Shown: one piece after another, positions 51,149 to 59,585 of the stretch
Position numbering within the stretch: the stretch's first letter is position 1
Layout of the letters: every line of letters begins with the position of its first letter
Assembly: GCF_001423105.1 (NCBI RefSeq)
Contig: NZ_LMNV01000005.1
Location: forward strand, 343,289-407,288
Source of the DNA: Frondihabitans sp. Leaf304
Lineage (GTDB): Bacteria > Actinomycetota > Actinomycetes > Actinomycetales > Microbacteriaceae
DNA length: 64,000 bases
Direction of reading: 5' to 3'
Program-made: the position numbers and the translations under genes
The notes under the pieces: generated by a model
What the model was told of the DNA's origin: nothing
Seen by the model: only the letters and a program-made list of their open reading frames with translations
Database searches by the model: none

Positions 51149-51675
51149 TCCTGTTCGACGGCCCTGTGGCCGATGCAACCGCCATGGAGGGTTTCGGCCT
51201 GCGCCTCGCCGGGCTGCTTCGGGCCGGAGACCTGCTCGTGCTGACCGGGCCGCTCGGAGCCGGGAAGACGACGATGGCGCGTGGTCTCGGCCGCGGTCTC
51301 GGGGTGCGGGGTCAGGTGGCCTCGCCGACGTTCGTGCTCGCGCGGACTCACCCGTCGCTCACCGCGGGCGGAGTGCCGCTCGTGCACGTCGACGCGTATC
51401 GCCTGGGTTCGGCGGCCGAGCTCGACGACCTCGACATCGACTACGACGCGTCGGTGGTGGTCGTGGAGTGGGGTGCCGGGCTGCTCGACGGCGTGGCGTC
51501 GTCGTGGCTGGACGTGAAGATCTCGCGGCCCGTGGGTGCTGGTGTTGGTGCTGGTGCTGGTGCCGCGGATGATGCAGGCCTTGACGCGATCGATGCCTCC
51601 GAGGTGCAGGACGAGCCGCGTCACGTGGTCGTCGAAGCGCACGGGCCGCGCTGGCACGGAGTTTCGCTGGGCTGA
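51145..51675 (+). CDS. tsaE: tRNA t6A synthesis ATPase TsaE
   Basis: A 176-aa P-loop ATPase that supports the TsaB-TsaD complex making t6A37 in tRNA. Walker A LTGPLGAGKTTMARGL, SPTFVLAR and VEWGAGLLD are typical. A C-terminal Gly/Ala/Val-rich stretch (VGAGVGAGAGAADDAG) followed by a short domain makes it slightly longer than usual. The GTG start overlaps the racemase stop. tsaB follows after a gap with a long palindrome. Confidence 0.9.
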   Translation: MILFDGPVADATAMEGFGLRLAGLLRAGDLLVLTGPLGAGKTTMARGLGRGLGVRGQVASPTFVLARTHPSLTAGGVPLVHVDAYRLGSAAELDDLDIDYDASVVVVEWGAGLLDGVASSWLDVKISRPVGAGVGAGAGAADDAGLDAIDASEVQDEPRHVVVEAHGPRWHGVSLG

Positions 51676-51716
51676 GTGGCCGGAGGTTACGCAGGGCGGG
51701 GGCATCGACGCGGGCG

Positions 51717-51793
51717 TGGGCACCTCCCTAGAGGCGTTTTGCGCGCGATCAAATTTGATGCGGCGCAAAACGTCTCTGAGGAGGTGCCGCCAC
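51717..51793. repeat. Long intergenic palindrome between tsaE and tsaB
   Basis: Left arm 51717-51744 (GCACCTCC..GAGGCGTTTTGCGC) pairs with right arm 51763-51793 (GCGCAAAACGTCTC..GGAGGTGC) with a few mismatches and small bulges. The loop contains a second perfect palindrome, ATCAAATTTGAT (51748-51759). No T run follows. Confidence 0.75.
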
Positions 51794-51902
51794 CCGCGAA
51801 TCAGCTCGGGGTGCGGGGAGGCCGGGCGGGCCCATGATGCGGACTCGGCACCATCAGGATCCGTGGTGCCTTGTCCGCATCGTGGGCGAATACAGTTGAC
51901 AG

Positions 51903-52634
51903 ATGCTTCTCGCCATCGACACGTCGTCAGGAACCTCGGTGGCGGTGGTCGACCGCGACGGCGGCGTGCTCGCCGAGGTGACCGAGCTCGATACGCGCCG
52001 CCACGCCGAGGTCATTGGCGAGTCGATCGCGTTCTGCCTCGATGCGGCTGGCGTCGCTCCGGACGAGCTCAGCGCCGTCGTCGCAGGCATGGGCCCGGGG
52101 CCCTTCACCGGGCTGCGGGTCGGCATCGCGGCCGCGCGAGCATTCGCGTTCGGAGCGGGCAAGCCCTGCTTGCCGCTCATCAGCCACGACGCCATCGCGT
52201 TCGAGCGGCTCGGAGGGCTGGCCCTGGCGATCAGCGGCGAAGCACCCGATCCCGCCGCCACCGAAACTGCAGCACCCGAGCCCGCAGCACCCGATCCCGC
52301 CGCCCCCCTTCTTGTGATCACCGACGCGCGACGCCGCGAGCTGTACTGGAGCGCGTTCAGCGGACTCGACGACGCCGGGCTGCCAGTGCGGCTGGCAGCG
52401 CCCGAGCTGGCCCGCCCCGCTGAGCTCGATGAGGCTGTCGCCGGATCCTGCGGTTCGGCCTTCGTCGCTGAGGCGACGCGAACCGACCCGACCTCCACTC
52501 CCGTGTCGGCCGCCGCCCTGGGCATGCTCGGCGAGGTGCTGTTCGCCGCCGGGCGTCCGTTTGCCCGCGACGAGCCGCTCTACCTGCGCTCGCCCGACGT
52601 CACCGTTCCGGGCGCGCCCAAGAGGGTCTCGTGA
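51903..52634 (+). CDS. tsaB: tRNA t6A synthesis protein TsaB
   Basis: A 243-aa ASKHA-fold protein that scaffolds TsaD. It has LAIDTSSGTSVAVVDRDGG and GMGPGPFTGLRVGIAAARAF. An Ala/Pro/Glu-rich repeat (AAPEPAAPDPAAP) is inserted near residue 125. TACAGT at 51891-51896 is 6 nt before the ATG, so the mRNA is probably leaderless. Overlaps rimI by four bases. Confidence 0.93.
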   Translation: MLLAIDTSSGTSVAVVDRDGGVLAEVTELDTRRHAEVIGESIAFCLDAAGVAPDELSAVVAGMGPGPFTGLRVGIAAARAFAFGAGKPCLPLISHDAIAFERLGGLALAISGEAPDPAATETAAPEPAAPDPAAPLLVITDARRRELYWSAFSGLDDAGLPVRLAAPELARPAELDEAVAGSCGSAFVAEATRTDPTSTPVSAAALGMLGEVLFAAGRPFARDEPLYLRSPDVTVPGAPKRVS

Positions 52635-53101
52635 CGAACGCTGAACCGGTCTACCGGCGTGCCATGGTCGACGACCTCGACGCGATCATGGCGCTCGAGA
52701 CGGCGCTGTTCGTGAACGACGCCTGGAGCCCCGAGCTGATGGCTGCCGAGCTGGCGAATCCGCAGGGCTTCTATCTGATCGCCGAGCAGGTCGAGAGCGT
52801 GGTCGGCTACGCCGGGCTGCTCTCGCCTCGGGGCGCACCGGAGTCGGACGTGCAGACGATCGCGGTGGCGCCCGAGGCCCGGCGACAGGGGATCGCCCGC
52901 AGCCTGATGAGCCGTCTCCTCGCCGAGGCGGTGGAGCGCGGCGCCCGCGAGACGTTCCTCGAGGTGCGCGTAGACAACCCCGGCGCGCAGGCCCTCTACG
53001 AGTCGCTCGGCTTCGAGGGGATCGCCGTTCGCCCCCGCTATTACATGCCCGACGGCGTCGACGCCCTCGTGATGAAGAAAGACCTGGAGCAAGCCGAATG
53101 A
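52631..53101 (+). CDS. rimI: Ribosomal protein alanine acetyltransferase RimI-like
   Basis: A 156-aa single-domain GNAT enzyme. It has the acetyl-CoA loop [12 protein letters not shown] and the [19 protein letters not shown]-terminal signature of RimI. It is expected to acetylate the N-terminus of S18, though the real target is not shown by sequence. Overlaps tsaB and tsaD by four bases each, the common actinobacterial order. Confidence 0.9.
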   Translation: MTNAEPVYRRAMVDDLDAIMALETALFVNDAWSPELMAAELANPQGFYLIAEQVESVVGYAGLLSPRGAPESDVQTIAVAPEARRQGIARSLMSRLLAEAVERGARETFLEVRVDNPGAQALYESLGFEGIAVRPRYYMPDGVDALVMKKDLEQAE

Positions 53102-54156
53102 GCGCCACCGAACCCCTCGTGCTCGGCATCGAGACGAGCTGCGACGAGACCGGAATCGGCATCGTGCGCGGCCGCACCCTGCTGGCCAACGTCATCGCGT
53201 CGTCGATGGACGAGCACGCGCGCTACGGCGGAGTCGTGCCCGAGATCGCTGCGAGGGCCCACCTCGAAGCACTGCAACCGACGCTCGAGGCCGCGCTCGC
53301 CGAAGCCGGCGTCACGCTCGGCGACCTCGACGCCATCGCGGTGACGAGCGGCCCGGGCCTCGCCGGAGCGCTCATGGTCGGCGTCGGAGCGGCGAAAGCG
53401 CTGGCCCTCGGCGCAGGCAAGCCCCTGTACGCCGTCAACCACCTCGTCGGACACGTCGGCGCCGATGTGCTGCGAGACGACGGCAGCGAGATCGAACTCC
53501 CCACCATCGCACTGCTGGTCAGCGGCGGACACACGTCGCTGCTGCACGTGCGCGACCTGCTCGACGACGTCGAACTGCTCGGCGAGACGATCGATGACGC
53601 TGCCGGCGAGGCCTTCGACAAGGTCGCGCGCCTGCTCGGGCTGCCCTACCCCGGAGGGCCGCAGATCGATCGGGTGGCGGCCGATGGCGACCCGAAGGCG
53701 ATCCGCTTTCCACGCGGGCTCACCCTGCCGAAAGACCTGGCTCAGCACCGCTACGACTTCTCGTTCTCGGGCCTCAAGACGGCGGTCGCAAGGCACGTCG
53801 AAAAGCTTCAGAACGCAGGATCCGACGTGCCGACCGCCGACGTCGCCGCCAGTTTCCGAGAGGCCGTCGTCGACGTGCTGCTAACGAAGGCGCTCGCCGC
53901 ATGCGCCGAGCTCGGCGTGCCGCGCCTTCTGCTCGGCGGCGGTGTCGTCGCCAACGCGCGCGTGCGCCAGGTCGCGGCTGAGCGGTGCGCTGCGGCGGGA
54001 ATCGAACTCAGGATCCCACCGCTCGCCCTCTGCACCGACAACGGCGCCATGATCGCGGCTCTCGGCGCTGAGCTGGCGTCGCGCGGGCGGGCGCCCAGCC
54101 CCCTCGGCTTCGGCGCTGACTCGACGTTGCCGGTGACGAGCGCGCAGGCGAGCTGA
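53098..54156 (+). CDS. tsaD: tRNA N6-adenosine threonylcarbamoyltransferase
   Basis: A 352-aa ASKHA-fold metalloenzyme that transfers threonylcarbamoyl to A37. [14 protein letters not shown], metal ligands H115 and H119 (NHLVGHVG), VSGGHTSLL and CTDNGAMIA are all present. Coupled to rimI (ATGA overlap). Followed by a short tetranucleotide repeat and a palindrome. Confidence 0.96.
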   Translation: MSATEPLVLGIETSCDETGIGIVRGRTLLANVIASSMDEHARYGGVVPEIAARAHLEALQPTLEAALAEAGVTLGDLDAIAVTSGPGLAGALMVGVGAAKALALGAGKPLYAVNHLVGHVGADVLRDDGSEIELPTIALLVSGGHTSLLHVRDLLDDVELLGETIDDAAGEAFDKVARLLGLPYPGGPQIDRVAADGDPKAIRFPRGLTLPKDLAQHRYDFSFSGLKTAVARHVEKLQNAGSDVPTADVAASFREAVVDVLLTKALAACAELGVPRLLLGGGVVANARVRQVAAERCAAAGIELRIPPLALCTDNGAMIAALGAELASRGRAPSPLGFGADSTLPVTSAQAS

Positions 54157-54162
54157 CGCCCG

Positions 54163-54182
54163 GTGCGTGCGTGCGTGCGTGT
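54163..54182 (+). repeat. GTGC tetranucleotide repeat
   Basis: Four and a half perfect copies of GTGC directly after the tsaD stop. Noncoding. Confidence 0.8.
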
Positions 54183-54213
54183 GGGTCGGCTAGGGAGCTC
54201 GGGGTCGTCTCGG

Positions 54214-54293
54214 CAATTTGAGAGTGATTTCTGGTCGTCGCCCCGTTTTTCTCCGTGCTTGTGGGAGGCGCCGAACGGATCGCTCTCAAATTG
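54214..54293. repeat. Intergenic palindrome after tsaD
   Basis: CAATTTGAGAGTGAT (54214-54228) pairs with ATCGCTCTCAAATTG (54279-54293), 14 of 15. The interior (GGTCGTCGCCCCGTTTTTCTCC) resembles the reverse complement of the repeats at 252 and 42050, so it may be a diverged, inverted copy. Confidence 0.6.
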
Positions 54294-54446
54294 TTGACGA
54301 TCGGGCCAGGTGAGGCCGGGGCGAGTCAGACCGGAGCTGTCGGCGGTGGCGGAGACTCCTTTTGGGGCCTCCACCCTCTGCCTGGCGGCGGGTACTGTCG
54401 GGGATGAACGACCCACGGCCGCGATCACAGACCGGAGCTAGTCACC

Positions 54447-55028
54447 ATGACCGACAACAACTCACACGACCGTCCTTCCGCCGACGACCAGGCGCGGAAA
54501 GACTCGCAGCAGCCGCCGAGGTACGAGCCGAACCCGACCTACGGGCAGCAGCCCAGCGGACAGCAGCCGACGTACGGCCAGCAGCCGACGTACGGCCAGC
54601 AGCCGACCTACGGCCAGCAGAACGCGCAGCCGCCGGCGTACGGTCAGCAGCCGACTTACGGCCAGCAGCAGTACGGCCAGCAGGCGTATGGCCAGCAGCA
54701 GCCGAACCCGTATCAGCCGTACGGCCAGCCCGGTTACGACCGTCCGACCACCAACGGGCTTGCGATCGCGTCGCTGATCACGGGCATCGCTGGGCTCACG
54801 ATCTTCCCGGTCGTGCTGCCGAGCATCGCCGCCATCATCCTGGCGATCATCGCGCGCGGGCAGATCAAGGCGCGCAACCAGGGCGGCAAGGGACTCTCGC
54901 TGGCCGGTCTCATCCTTGGCATCGCAGGCGTCGTCGTCGCGATCGGCATCATCATCCTCGTGATCGTCGCCTTCTCGGCTGGATACTCGAACGGCGACTT
55001 CGACCCCTCCTCCTACCCGAACACGTGA
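54447..55028 (+). CDS. GQQP-repeat protein with DUF4190-like membrane domain
   Basis: A 193-aa protein. The first 100 residues are hydrophilic, with repeats of PTYGQQ/PAYGQQ rich in Gln, Tyr and Pro. The rest has two hydrophobic segments (about 108-133 and 155-178) separated by [19 protein letters not shown], the DUF4190 pattern. It looks like a small membrane protein with a disordered cytoplasmic tail; function unknown. GGAGCTAGTCACC precedes ATG 54447, and a TACTGT box (54391-54396) may be its -10. Confidence 0.8.
   Translation: MTDNNSHDRPSADDQARKDSQQPPRYEPNPTYGQQPSGQQPTYGQQPTYGQQPTYGQQNAQPPAYGQQPTYGQQQYGQQAYGQQQPNPYQPYGQPGYDRPTTNGLAIASLITGIAGLTIFPVVLPSIAAIILAIIARGQIKARNQGGKGLSLAGLILGIAGVVVAIGIIILVIVAFSAGYSNGDFDPSSYPNT
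54556..54625 (+). repeat. 18-bp coding tandem repeat
   Basis: Near-perfect copies of CCGACGTACGGCCAGCAG encode the PTYGQQ units of the protein at 54447. Copy number could vary between strains. Confidence 0.75.
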
Positions 55029-55216
55029 TCCCGGCACTCTGGAGGCTCGGGCTGCTCCTCGCCCTCCGCTCCAGGGTGCGTCCGGGTGCGCCGGGCACCC
55101 TGCCGGCCACGGCGACGCGCGTCATCCTCGGTGTCTGGATCGGTGCGCTGGCCGTGGCGGCGCTCGTCGTCGTGGCGTGCGTCGCCCTGCTCGTCTGGGT
55201 TGTCGTCCGGGCCTGA
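55025..55216 (+). CDS. Small single-helix membrane protein
   Basis: A 63-aa frame from GTG 55025, overlapping the previous stop by four bases. A basic, Pro/Ala-rich N-terminal half ([16 protein letters not shown]) is followed by one long hydrophobic helix (VIGVWIG-like, about residues 33-60). No family recognised. Coupling to the DUF4190-like gene and codon use favour a real gene. A palindrome follows. Confidence 0.55.
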   Translation: MIPALWRLGLLLALRSRVRPGAPGTLPATATRVILGVWIGALAVAALVVVACVALLVWVVVRA

Positions 55217-55237
55217 GTGCCGCGCCGAGAGCAACAG

Positions 55238-55295
55238 CGCCGCGAGATGGCCGTATCTGCGGCTGTGGTGCCGATCGGCGGGAGATCGGGCCATC
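55238..55295. repeat. Intergenic palindrome between convergent genes
   Basis: CGCCGCGAGATGGCC (55238-55252) pairs with GGCCATCTCACGCGGCG (55279-55295), with a two-base bulge. It could terminate both converging genes, but no T run is present. Confidence 0.65.
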
Positions 55296-55311
55296 TCACG
55301 CGGCGTCTGAG

Positions 55312-56526
55312 CTAGGCGCCGGCGCCGAGGTCAGCCGCCGTCACGCGCTCGCAGAGCAACGCCGTGTGTCGGCCCGCAACTCGCGTCAAGATCAGTGTGG
55401 CCTCGTTCGCACCCTTCAGCTGCAGCTTCTTGCGGAACGCCGCCGGGTCGACGTCGACCCCGCGCTTCTTGATCTCGACCCGGCCGATGCCGCGCGTCTT
55501 GAGCTCCTGGCGCAGGCGCTTCTCGTCGAGCGGGAACGTTTCGATCACGCGGAAGCACTGCGCGAACGGCGTGGCCCGAGCGGTCGCCGACGACAGGTAG
55601 GCGATGTCGCGGCTGATCGTATGAGCGTCGAGGGTCCGGGCCAGATCGCCGATCAGGCGTGCCCGGATCACGGCGCCGTCGGGCTCGTAGACGTACTCCG
55701 ACAGCTCCGCCACGTCGACGTCGTCCGAGTCTCCGGGGGCCGTCATCTCGGAGGGCCCGTCCGGGCCGAAGACGAGTGCCGCGCGGCCGACGCCCGGGCG
55801 AGCCAGGGCGCCGAACCAGACGCCGACCTCCACCACGGAGCGGTCGACCGAGATCCACTGGCACTCGGCATCGCTCGGAAGCAGATCGCGGTCGACGCCG
55901 GGGCCGAGCTTCACTCCGGTCGGAAAACGCGAAGCGAAGGCGAACGCGGTGTCGAGTGTCGGAGACCACTGACTCGGATCCTGAATTCGTGACGTGTTGG
56001 CGTGGCCGGCCGTCCGGCGCGCAGGATCCAGGAACACGCCGTCCACCCCCGCCAGATCCACCTGTTCGGCGTCACCCAGCCGCACCTCGGCGCCGCTCCA
56101 CGGGGCGAGGTTGTAGGTCGCGACGGCCGCGGTCACCTCGTCGCGGTCGACGGCCAGCACTCCCAGCTCGAGCGCCGCGAACGCCAGGGCGTCGCCGCCG
56201 ATGCCGCAGCCGAGGTCGGCCACCCGGGTGACACCCGCCCGGCGGAAGCGGCCCGCGTGGGTGGAGGCGACCGCGAGGCGTGTGGCCTGCTCGAGCCCGG
56301 CCTCGGTGAAGAGCATGCGCTCGGCGAAGTCACCGAACTTGGTACGACCCTTGGCGCGCAGCCGCGACTGGCCGAGCACCGCGGCGACGAGCTCGGGGGA
56401 GTGGCCGGCTTTTCGGAGGCGTGCGACCTGCGACACCACGTCCGCTTTCGGGTCGAAGGCGGGCAGCGAATCGAGCAGCCGCAGCCCCTCGGGCGTGAGG
56501 AGCTCGCGGAGCTCGGAGGATTCCAT
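55312..56526 (-). CDS. Class I SAM-dependent methyltransferase with THUMP-like C-terminus
   Basis: About 404 aa. Motif I VADLGCGIGGDALAFA lies near residue 100, followed by AVDRDEVT and VDGVFLDPARR. The C-terminal part (REIDIKKRGVDVDPAAFRKKL-like) resembles the THUMP-like domain of actinobacterial methyltransferases that probably act on RNA; the substrate is unknown. ATG 56526 begins MESSELRELLTPEG. The frame open to 56595 is rejected because it would cover the CIRCE operator and groES promoter. Confidence 0.8.
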   Translation of the reverse strand: MESSELRELLTPEGLRLLDSLPAFDPKADVVSQVARLRKAGHSPELVAAVLGQSRLRAKGRTKFGDFAERMLFTEAGLEQATRLAVASTHAGRFRRAGVTRVADLGCGIGGDALAFAALELGVLAVDRDEVTAAVATYNLAPWSGAEVRLGDAEQVDLAGVDGVFLDPARRTAGHANTSRIQDPSQWSPTLDTAFAFASRFPTGVKLGPGVDRDLLPSDAECQWISVDRSVVEVGVWFGALARPGVGRAALVFGPDGPSEMTAPGDSDDVDVAELSEYVYEPDGAVIRARLIGDLARTLDAHTISRDIAYLSSATARATPFAQCFRVIETFPLDEKRLRQELKTRGIGRVEIKKRGVDVDPAAFRKKLQLKGANEATLILTRVAGRHTALLCERVTAADLGAGA

Positions 56527-56542
56527 GAGTTCATCGTCGCAC

Positions 56543-56569
56543 CTGGCACTCGGATTGACCGAGTGCCAG
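56543..56569. promoter_or_regulatory. CIRCE operator 1 (HrcA site)
   Basis: CTGGCACTC, 9 nt, GAGTGCCAG: a perfect inverted repeat with the CIRCE spacing (consensus TTAGCACTC-N9-GAGTGCTAA). It overlaps the -35 and spacer of the groES promoter. Confidence 0.9.
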
Positions 56570-56583
56570 CCACGCTCTAGAGT
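56555..56583 (+). promoter_or_regulatory. groES promoter
   Basis: TTGACC (56555-56560), 17 nt, TAGAGT (56578-56583). CIRCE 1 covers the -35 and CIRCE 2 starts about 6 nt after the -10, so HrcA binding should block both recognition and escape. Confidence 0.8.
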
Positions 56584-56588
56584 TTGTT

Positions 56589-56615
56589 CTGGCACTCACA
56601 CGCGTGAAGTGCCAA
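56589..56615. promoter_or_regulatory. CIRCE operator 2 (HrcA site)
   Basis: CTGGCACTC, 9 nt, AAGTGCCAA: 7 of 9 positions symmetrical, at the expected transcription start. Confidence 0.8.
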
Positions 56616-56663
56616 CCAGAGATTTCCAGAGTCACGCCGCTTGTGAGAAAGAAGAGGTCAACC

Positions 56664-56960
56664 GTGTCGGTCAACATCAAGCCGCTCGAAGATCGCATCG
56701 TCATTCGTCAGGTCGACGCCGAGCAGACCACTGCTTCCGGCCTCGTGATCCCCGACACCGCCAAGGAGAAGCCCCAGGAGGGCGAGGTCGTGGCTGTCGG
56801 ACCGGGTCGCATCGACGACAACGGAAACCGCGTTCCCCTCGACGTCGCCGTCGGCGACAAGGTCATCTACTCGAAGTACGGCGGAACCGAGGTGAAGTAC
56901 TCGGGTGAAGACCTGCTGGTGCTCTCGGCCCGCGACGTGCTGGCGGTCATCGTCCACTAG
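56664..56960 (+). CDS. groES: Co-chaperonin GroES
   Basis: A 98-aa lid of the GroEL chamber. [20 protein letters not shown] and the mobile loop [19 protein letters not shown] are standard. GTG 56664 follows GAAGAGG; the frame open to 56604 is leader. It is monocistronic: a terminator and then rarD follow, with no groEL. Confidence 0.97.
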   Translation: MSVNIKPLEDRIVIRQVDAEQTTASGLVIPDTAKEKPQEGEVVAVGPGRIDDNGNRVPLDVAVGDKVIYSKYGGTEVKYSGEDLLVLSARDVLAVIVH

Positions 56961-56974
56961 GTCGAAGCCCCCTG

Positions 56975-57010
56975 CGAAGGGCCCCGTCTCACTGGAGACG
57001 GGGCCCTTCG
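56975..57010 (+). terminator. Terminator after groES
   Basis: CGAAGGGCCCCGTCTC pairs perfectly with GAGACGGGGCCCTTCG around ACTG, a 16-bp stem. Confidence 0.85.
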
Positions 57011-57050
57011 TCGTTGGCGCTCCCGTGCCGGGGTGTGGCAGTCCGGAACC

Positions 57051-57079
57051 CCTCCGATGACGGAGGTCGTCGATAGTCT
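57051..57079 (+). promoter_or_regulatory. rarD promoter region with small operator-like hairpin
   Basis: CCTCCG ATGA CGGAGG (57051-57066) lies directly before TAGTCT (57074-57079), which is 6 nt before the GTG start. The inverted repeat covers the -35 zone. Confidence 0.45.
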
Positions 57080-57085
57080 TTCCCA

Positions 57086-58087
57086 GTGAAAGACGACATC
57101 GGCACCGCCCGTTCCGGCCTGATCTACGCGGTCATCGCCTACGGCCTCTGGGGTGTGCTGCCGGTGTACTTCCTGCTTCTGCGGCCCGCAGGCGCCGTCG
57201 AGATCGTGGCGTGGCGGATCCTCTGGTCTCTCGTCTTCTGCGGGGTGCTCCTCGCCGTCACGCGCTCGTTCGGCCGTTTCGTCGCCCTTCTGCGCGATCG
57301 CAGCATCGCCGGCACATTAGGGCTCGCCGGGGCGTTCATCGTCGTCAACTGGACCACCTTCATCTTCGCGACGCTCTCCGGGCACGTCGTCGAGGCAGCC
57401 CTCGGCTACTTCATCAATCCGGTGGTGACGGTGCTGCTGGGCGTGCTGCTGCTGCGCGAACGCCTGCGGGTGCTCCAGTGGGTGGCCGTCGGAATCTCAC
57501 TCGTCGCGATCCTGGTAATCGCCATCGGCTACGGCCGGTTCCCGTGGATCTCGCTGATCCTGGCGTTCTCGTTCGGCTTCTACGGTCTGATCAAGAAGAG
57601 GGTCGGCGGCCGGGTCGACGCGGTCAGCGGCCTGAGCATCGAGACGCTCGCACTGGCAGTGCCCGCTGCCGTCGCACTTATCGTCGTGAGCGCGACCGGC
57701 TTCACCTCGCAGACCGGCGGCCTCGCGTTCGGCTCGTCGGGCACGCTGCAGACCGTGGCGGTGGTCGGCACGGGCGTGATCACGGCTGTTCCGCTGCTGC
57801 TCTTTGCGAGCGCGGCACGGCGGCTACCCCTTTCGACGCTGGGGTTGACGCAGTACATCGCCCCCATCCTCCAGCTGATCGTCGGCGTCGCCCTCCTGCA
57901 CGAACCGATGACGACCGCTCGGTGGATCGGATTCGCGCTCATCTGGGTGGCCCTCGTCGTGCTCAGCACCGACGCCGTCCGTGCGGCCAGGCGCGGTCGA
58001 CCCGAGCCCGCAGTCGGTATCGCCGCCGACGAACCGCAGAAGCACGCAGGTGATTCATCACGAATTGCTAACGAAACCGCAAGGTGA
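57086..58087 (+). CDS. rarD: EamA/RarD family transporter
   Basis: A 333-aa membrane protein with two EamA repeats and about ten helices. The opening SGLIYAVIAYGLWGVLPVYF and EIVAWRILWSL are the RarD signature; LGLTQYIAPILQLIVGVALLHEPM is the second-repeat motif. Substrate unknown. GTG 57086 is probably leaderless. A hydrophilic tail of about 35 residues ends the protein. Confidence 0.88.
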   Translation: MKDDIGTARSGLIYAVIAYGLWGVLPVYFLLLRPAGAVEIVAWRILWSLVFCGVLLAVTRSFGRFVALLRDRSIAGTLGLAGAFIVVNWTTFIFATLSGHVVEAALGYFINPVVTVLLGVLLLRERLRVLQWVAVGISLVAILVIAIGYGRFPWISLILAFSFGFYGLIKKRVGGRVDAVSGLSIETLALAVPAAVALIVVSATGFTSQTGGLAFGSSGTLQTVAVVGTGVITAVPLLLFASAARRLPLSTLGLTQYIAPILQLIVGVALLHEPMTTARWIGFALIWVALVVLSTDAVRAARRGRPEPAVGIAADEPQKHAGDSSRIANETAR

Positions 58088-58146
58088 CGCCCGCAACACA
58101 CGGTCGAAACAATCTGCACATAGGTTCTAACCCATTCACACGGTTG

Positions 58147-58168
58147 GGCCGCGCACCATCGCGCGGCC
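58147..58168 (+). other. Hairpin in the livJ leader
   Basis: GGCCGCGC (58147-58154) pairs perfectly with GCGCGGCC (58161-58168) in the 111-bp gap upstream of livJ. A TAGGTT box lies at 58121-58126 without a clear -35. The hairpin could terminate rarD or sit in the livJ leader. Confidence 0.5.
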
Positions 58169-58198
58169 GCATCACCACCGTCAAGAAAGGGTTCACGG

Positions 58199-59530
58199 AT
58201 GATCCGATCCATCACCGCCCTCAAGGGACTAGCCGTCATGGGGGCAGCCTCCATGCTCCTCGTGGGCTGTTCCTCGACAGGGGCAACGCCTTCCAACACG
58301 TCGTCAGCGTCGTCGACCACGAAGGCCGATCCGGCCGCCAGCTGCAAAAAGCCGTCGGCCCCGAGCACTGACGCGATGAAGATCGGCACCATGCTGCCGC
58401 TCACAGGTTCGCTCGCGTACCTCGGCCCGCCCGCCATCGCCGGCGCCGGGCTCGCTCTCGAAGACATCAACAAGGCCGGCGGCGTCGTCGGCAAGCCCGC
58501 CGAGATCTCGACCGCAACCGACTCCGGCGACTCGACCGACCTCACCGTCTCGAGCGCGGCTGCCGCCAAGCTCAAGGCCGCCAAGGTCTCCGTCGTGCTC
58601 GGCGCAGAGTCGTCCAGTGTCACGCTGAACGTGGTCGACCAGATCACCGGCAGCTGCACCATCGAGATCTCGCCCGCCAACACGGCGTCGACTCTCTCGG
58701 GCTACTCGTCGTACTACTACCGCACCGCACCGCCGGACTCGGTCCAGGGTTCGGCTCTCGGCCAGCTCATCGTCAACGATGGCGCCGCCAAGGTCGCGTT
58801 CCTCGTCTTCAACGACTCGTACGGCACCGGCCTCCGCGATTCGACCCAGGCCGCCATTGAGGCGGCCGGCGGCTCGGTCGTCTACGGCGGCAAGGGCAAG
58901 AGCCAGGAGTTCCCTCCCGGTCAGACGACCTTCTCGTCCGAGGTGACCGCGGCGCTCGCCGCCAAGCCCGACGCGATCGTCATCCTGGCCTTTGACGAGA
59001 CCAAGTCGATCGTTCCCGAGCTCGTCTCGCAGGGCGCCAACCTGTCGACCGTCTACATGTCGGACGGCAATACGGCCGACTACTCGAAAGACTTCAAGGC
59101 CAAGACCCTCGCGGGCGCCCAGGGCACCATCCCCGGCGCGCAGCCGAACGACAGCCTCAAGAAGCGCCTCAACACCTGGTACAAGACGAACAACGGCAAG
59201 GCGCTCAGCGACTACTCGTACGCGGCTGAGTCGTACGACGCGATCATCCTGACCGCTCTCGCCGCCGAAGCTGGCAAGGGCACCGACGCTCCGACGATCC
59301 AGTCGAAGATGGCCGCTGTCTCGGGTGCCGACGGTGGTACGAAGTGCACCACCTACGCCGAGTGCAAGAAGCTCCTCGACGCGGGCACGGACATCCAGTA
59401 CACGGGCCCCTCGGGTATCGGACCGTTCAACGAGAACAACGACCCGTCGAGCGCCTACATCGGCATCTACAAGTTCGACAAAGACAACAAGCCGGTTTAC
59501 CAGAGCAGCATCCAGGGTGACGTGAAGTAA
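58199..59530 (+). CDS. livJ: Branched-chain amino acid ABC transporter substrate-binding lipoprotein
   Basis: A 443-aa periplasmic-binding-type I protein. The lipoprotein signal has lipobox LLVGC with C24, then a Ser/Thr linker. The binding domain begins MKIGTMLPLTGSLAYLGPP, with EDINKAGGVVGKPAEI and the LNVVDQITGSCTIEISPANT hinge region. It is separated from its probable partners livFGMH by 340 bases and lies on the opposite strand. AAAGGGTTCACGG precedes ATG 58199. Ligand specificity is inferred only from family. Confidence 0.9.
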   Translation: MIRSITALKGLAVMGAASMLLVGCSSTGATPSNTSSASSTTKADPAASCKKPSAPSTDAMKIGTMLPLTGSLAYLGPPAIAGAGLALEDINKAGGVVGKPAEISTATDSGDSTDLTVSSAAAAKLKAAKVSVVLGAESSSVTLNVVDQITGSCTIEISPANTASTLSGYSSYYYRTAPPDSVQGSALGQLIVNDGAAKVAFLVFNDSYGTGLRDSTQAAIEAAGGSVVYGGKGKSQEFPPGQTTFSSEVTAALAAKPDAIVILAFDETKSIVPELVSQGANLSTVYMSDGNTADYSKDFKAKTLAGAQGTIPGAQPNDSLKKRLNTWYKTNNGKALSDYSYAAESYDAIILTALAAEAGKGTDAPTIQSKMAAVSGADGGTKCTTYAECKKLLDAGTDIQYTGPSGIGPFNENNDPSSAYIGIYKFDKDNKPVYQSSIQGDVK

Positions 59531-59550
59531 TTCACCACCCCTGACACAGA

Positions 59551-59585
59551 GGGCCCGGCGGGAGCGATCCTGCCGGGCCCTTTGG
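59551..59585 (+). terminator. Terminator after livJ
   Basis: GGGCCCGGCGGGA pairs with TCCTGCCGGGCCC (one mismatch zone) followed by TTT. Strong stem. Confidence 0.85.
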
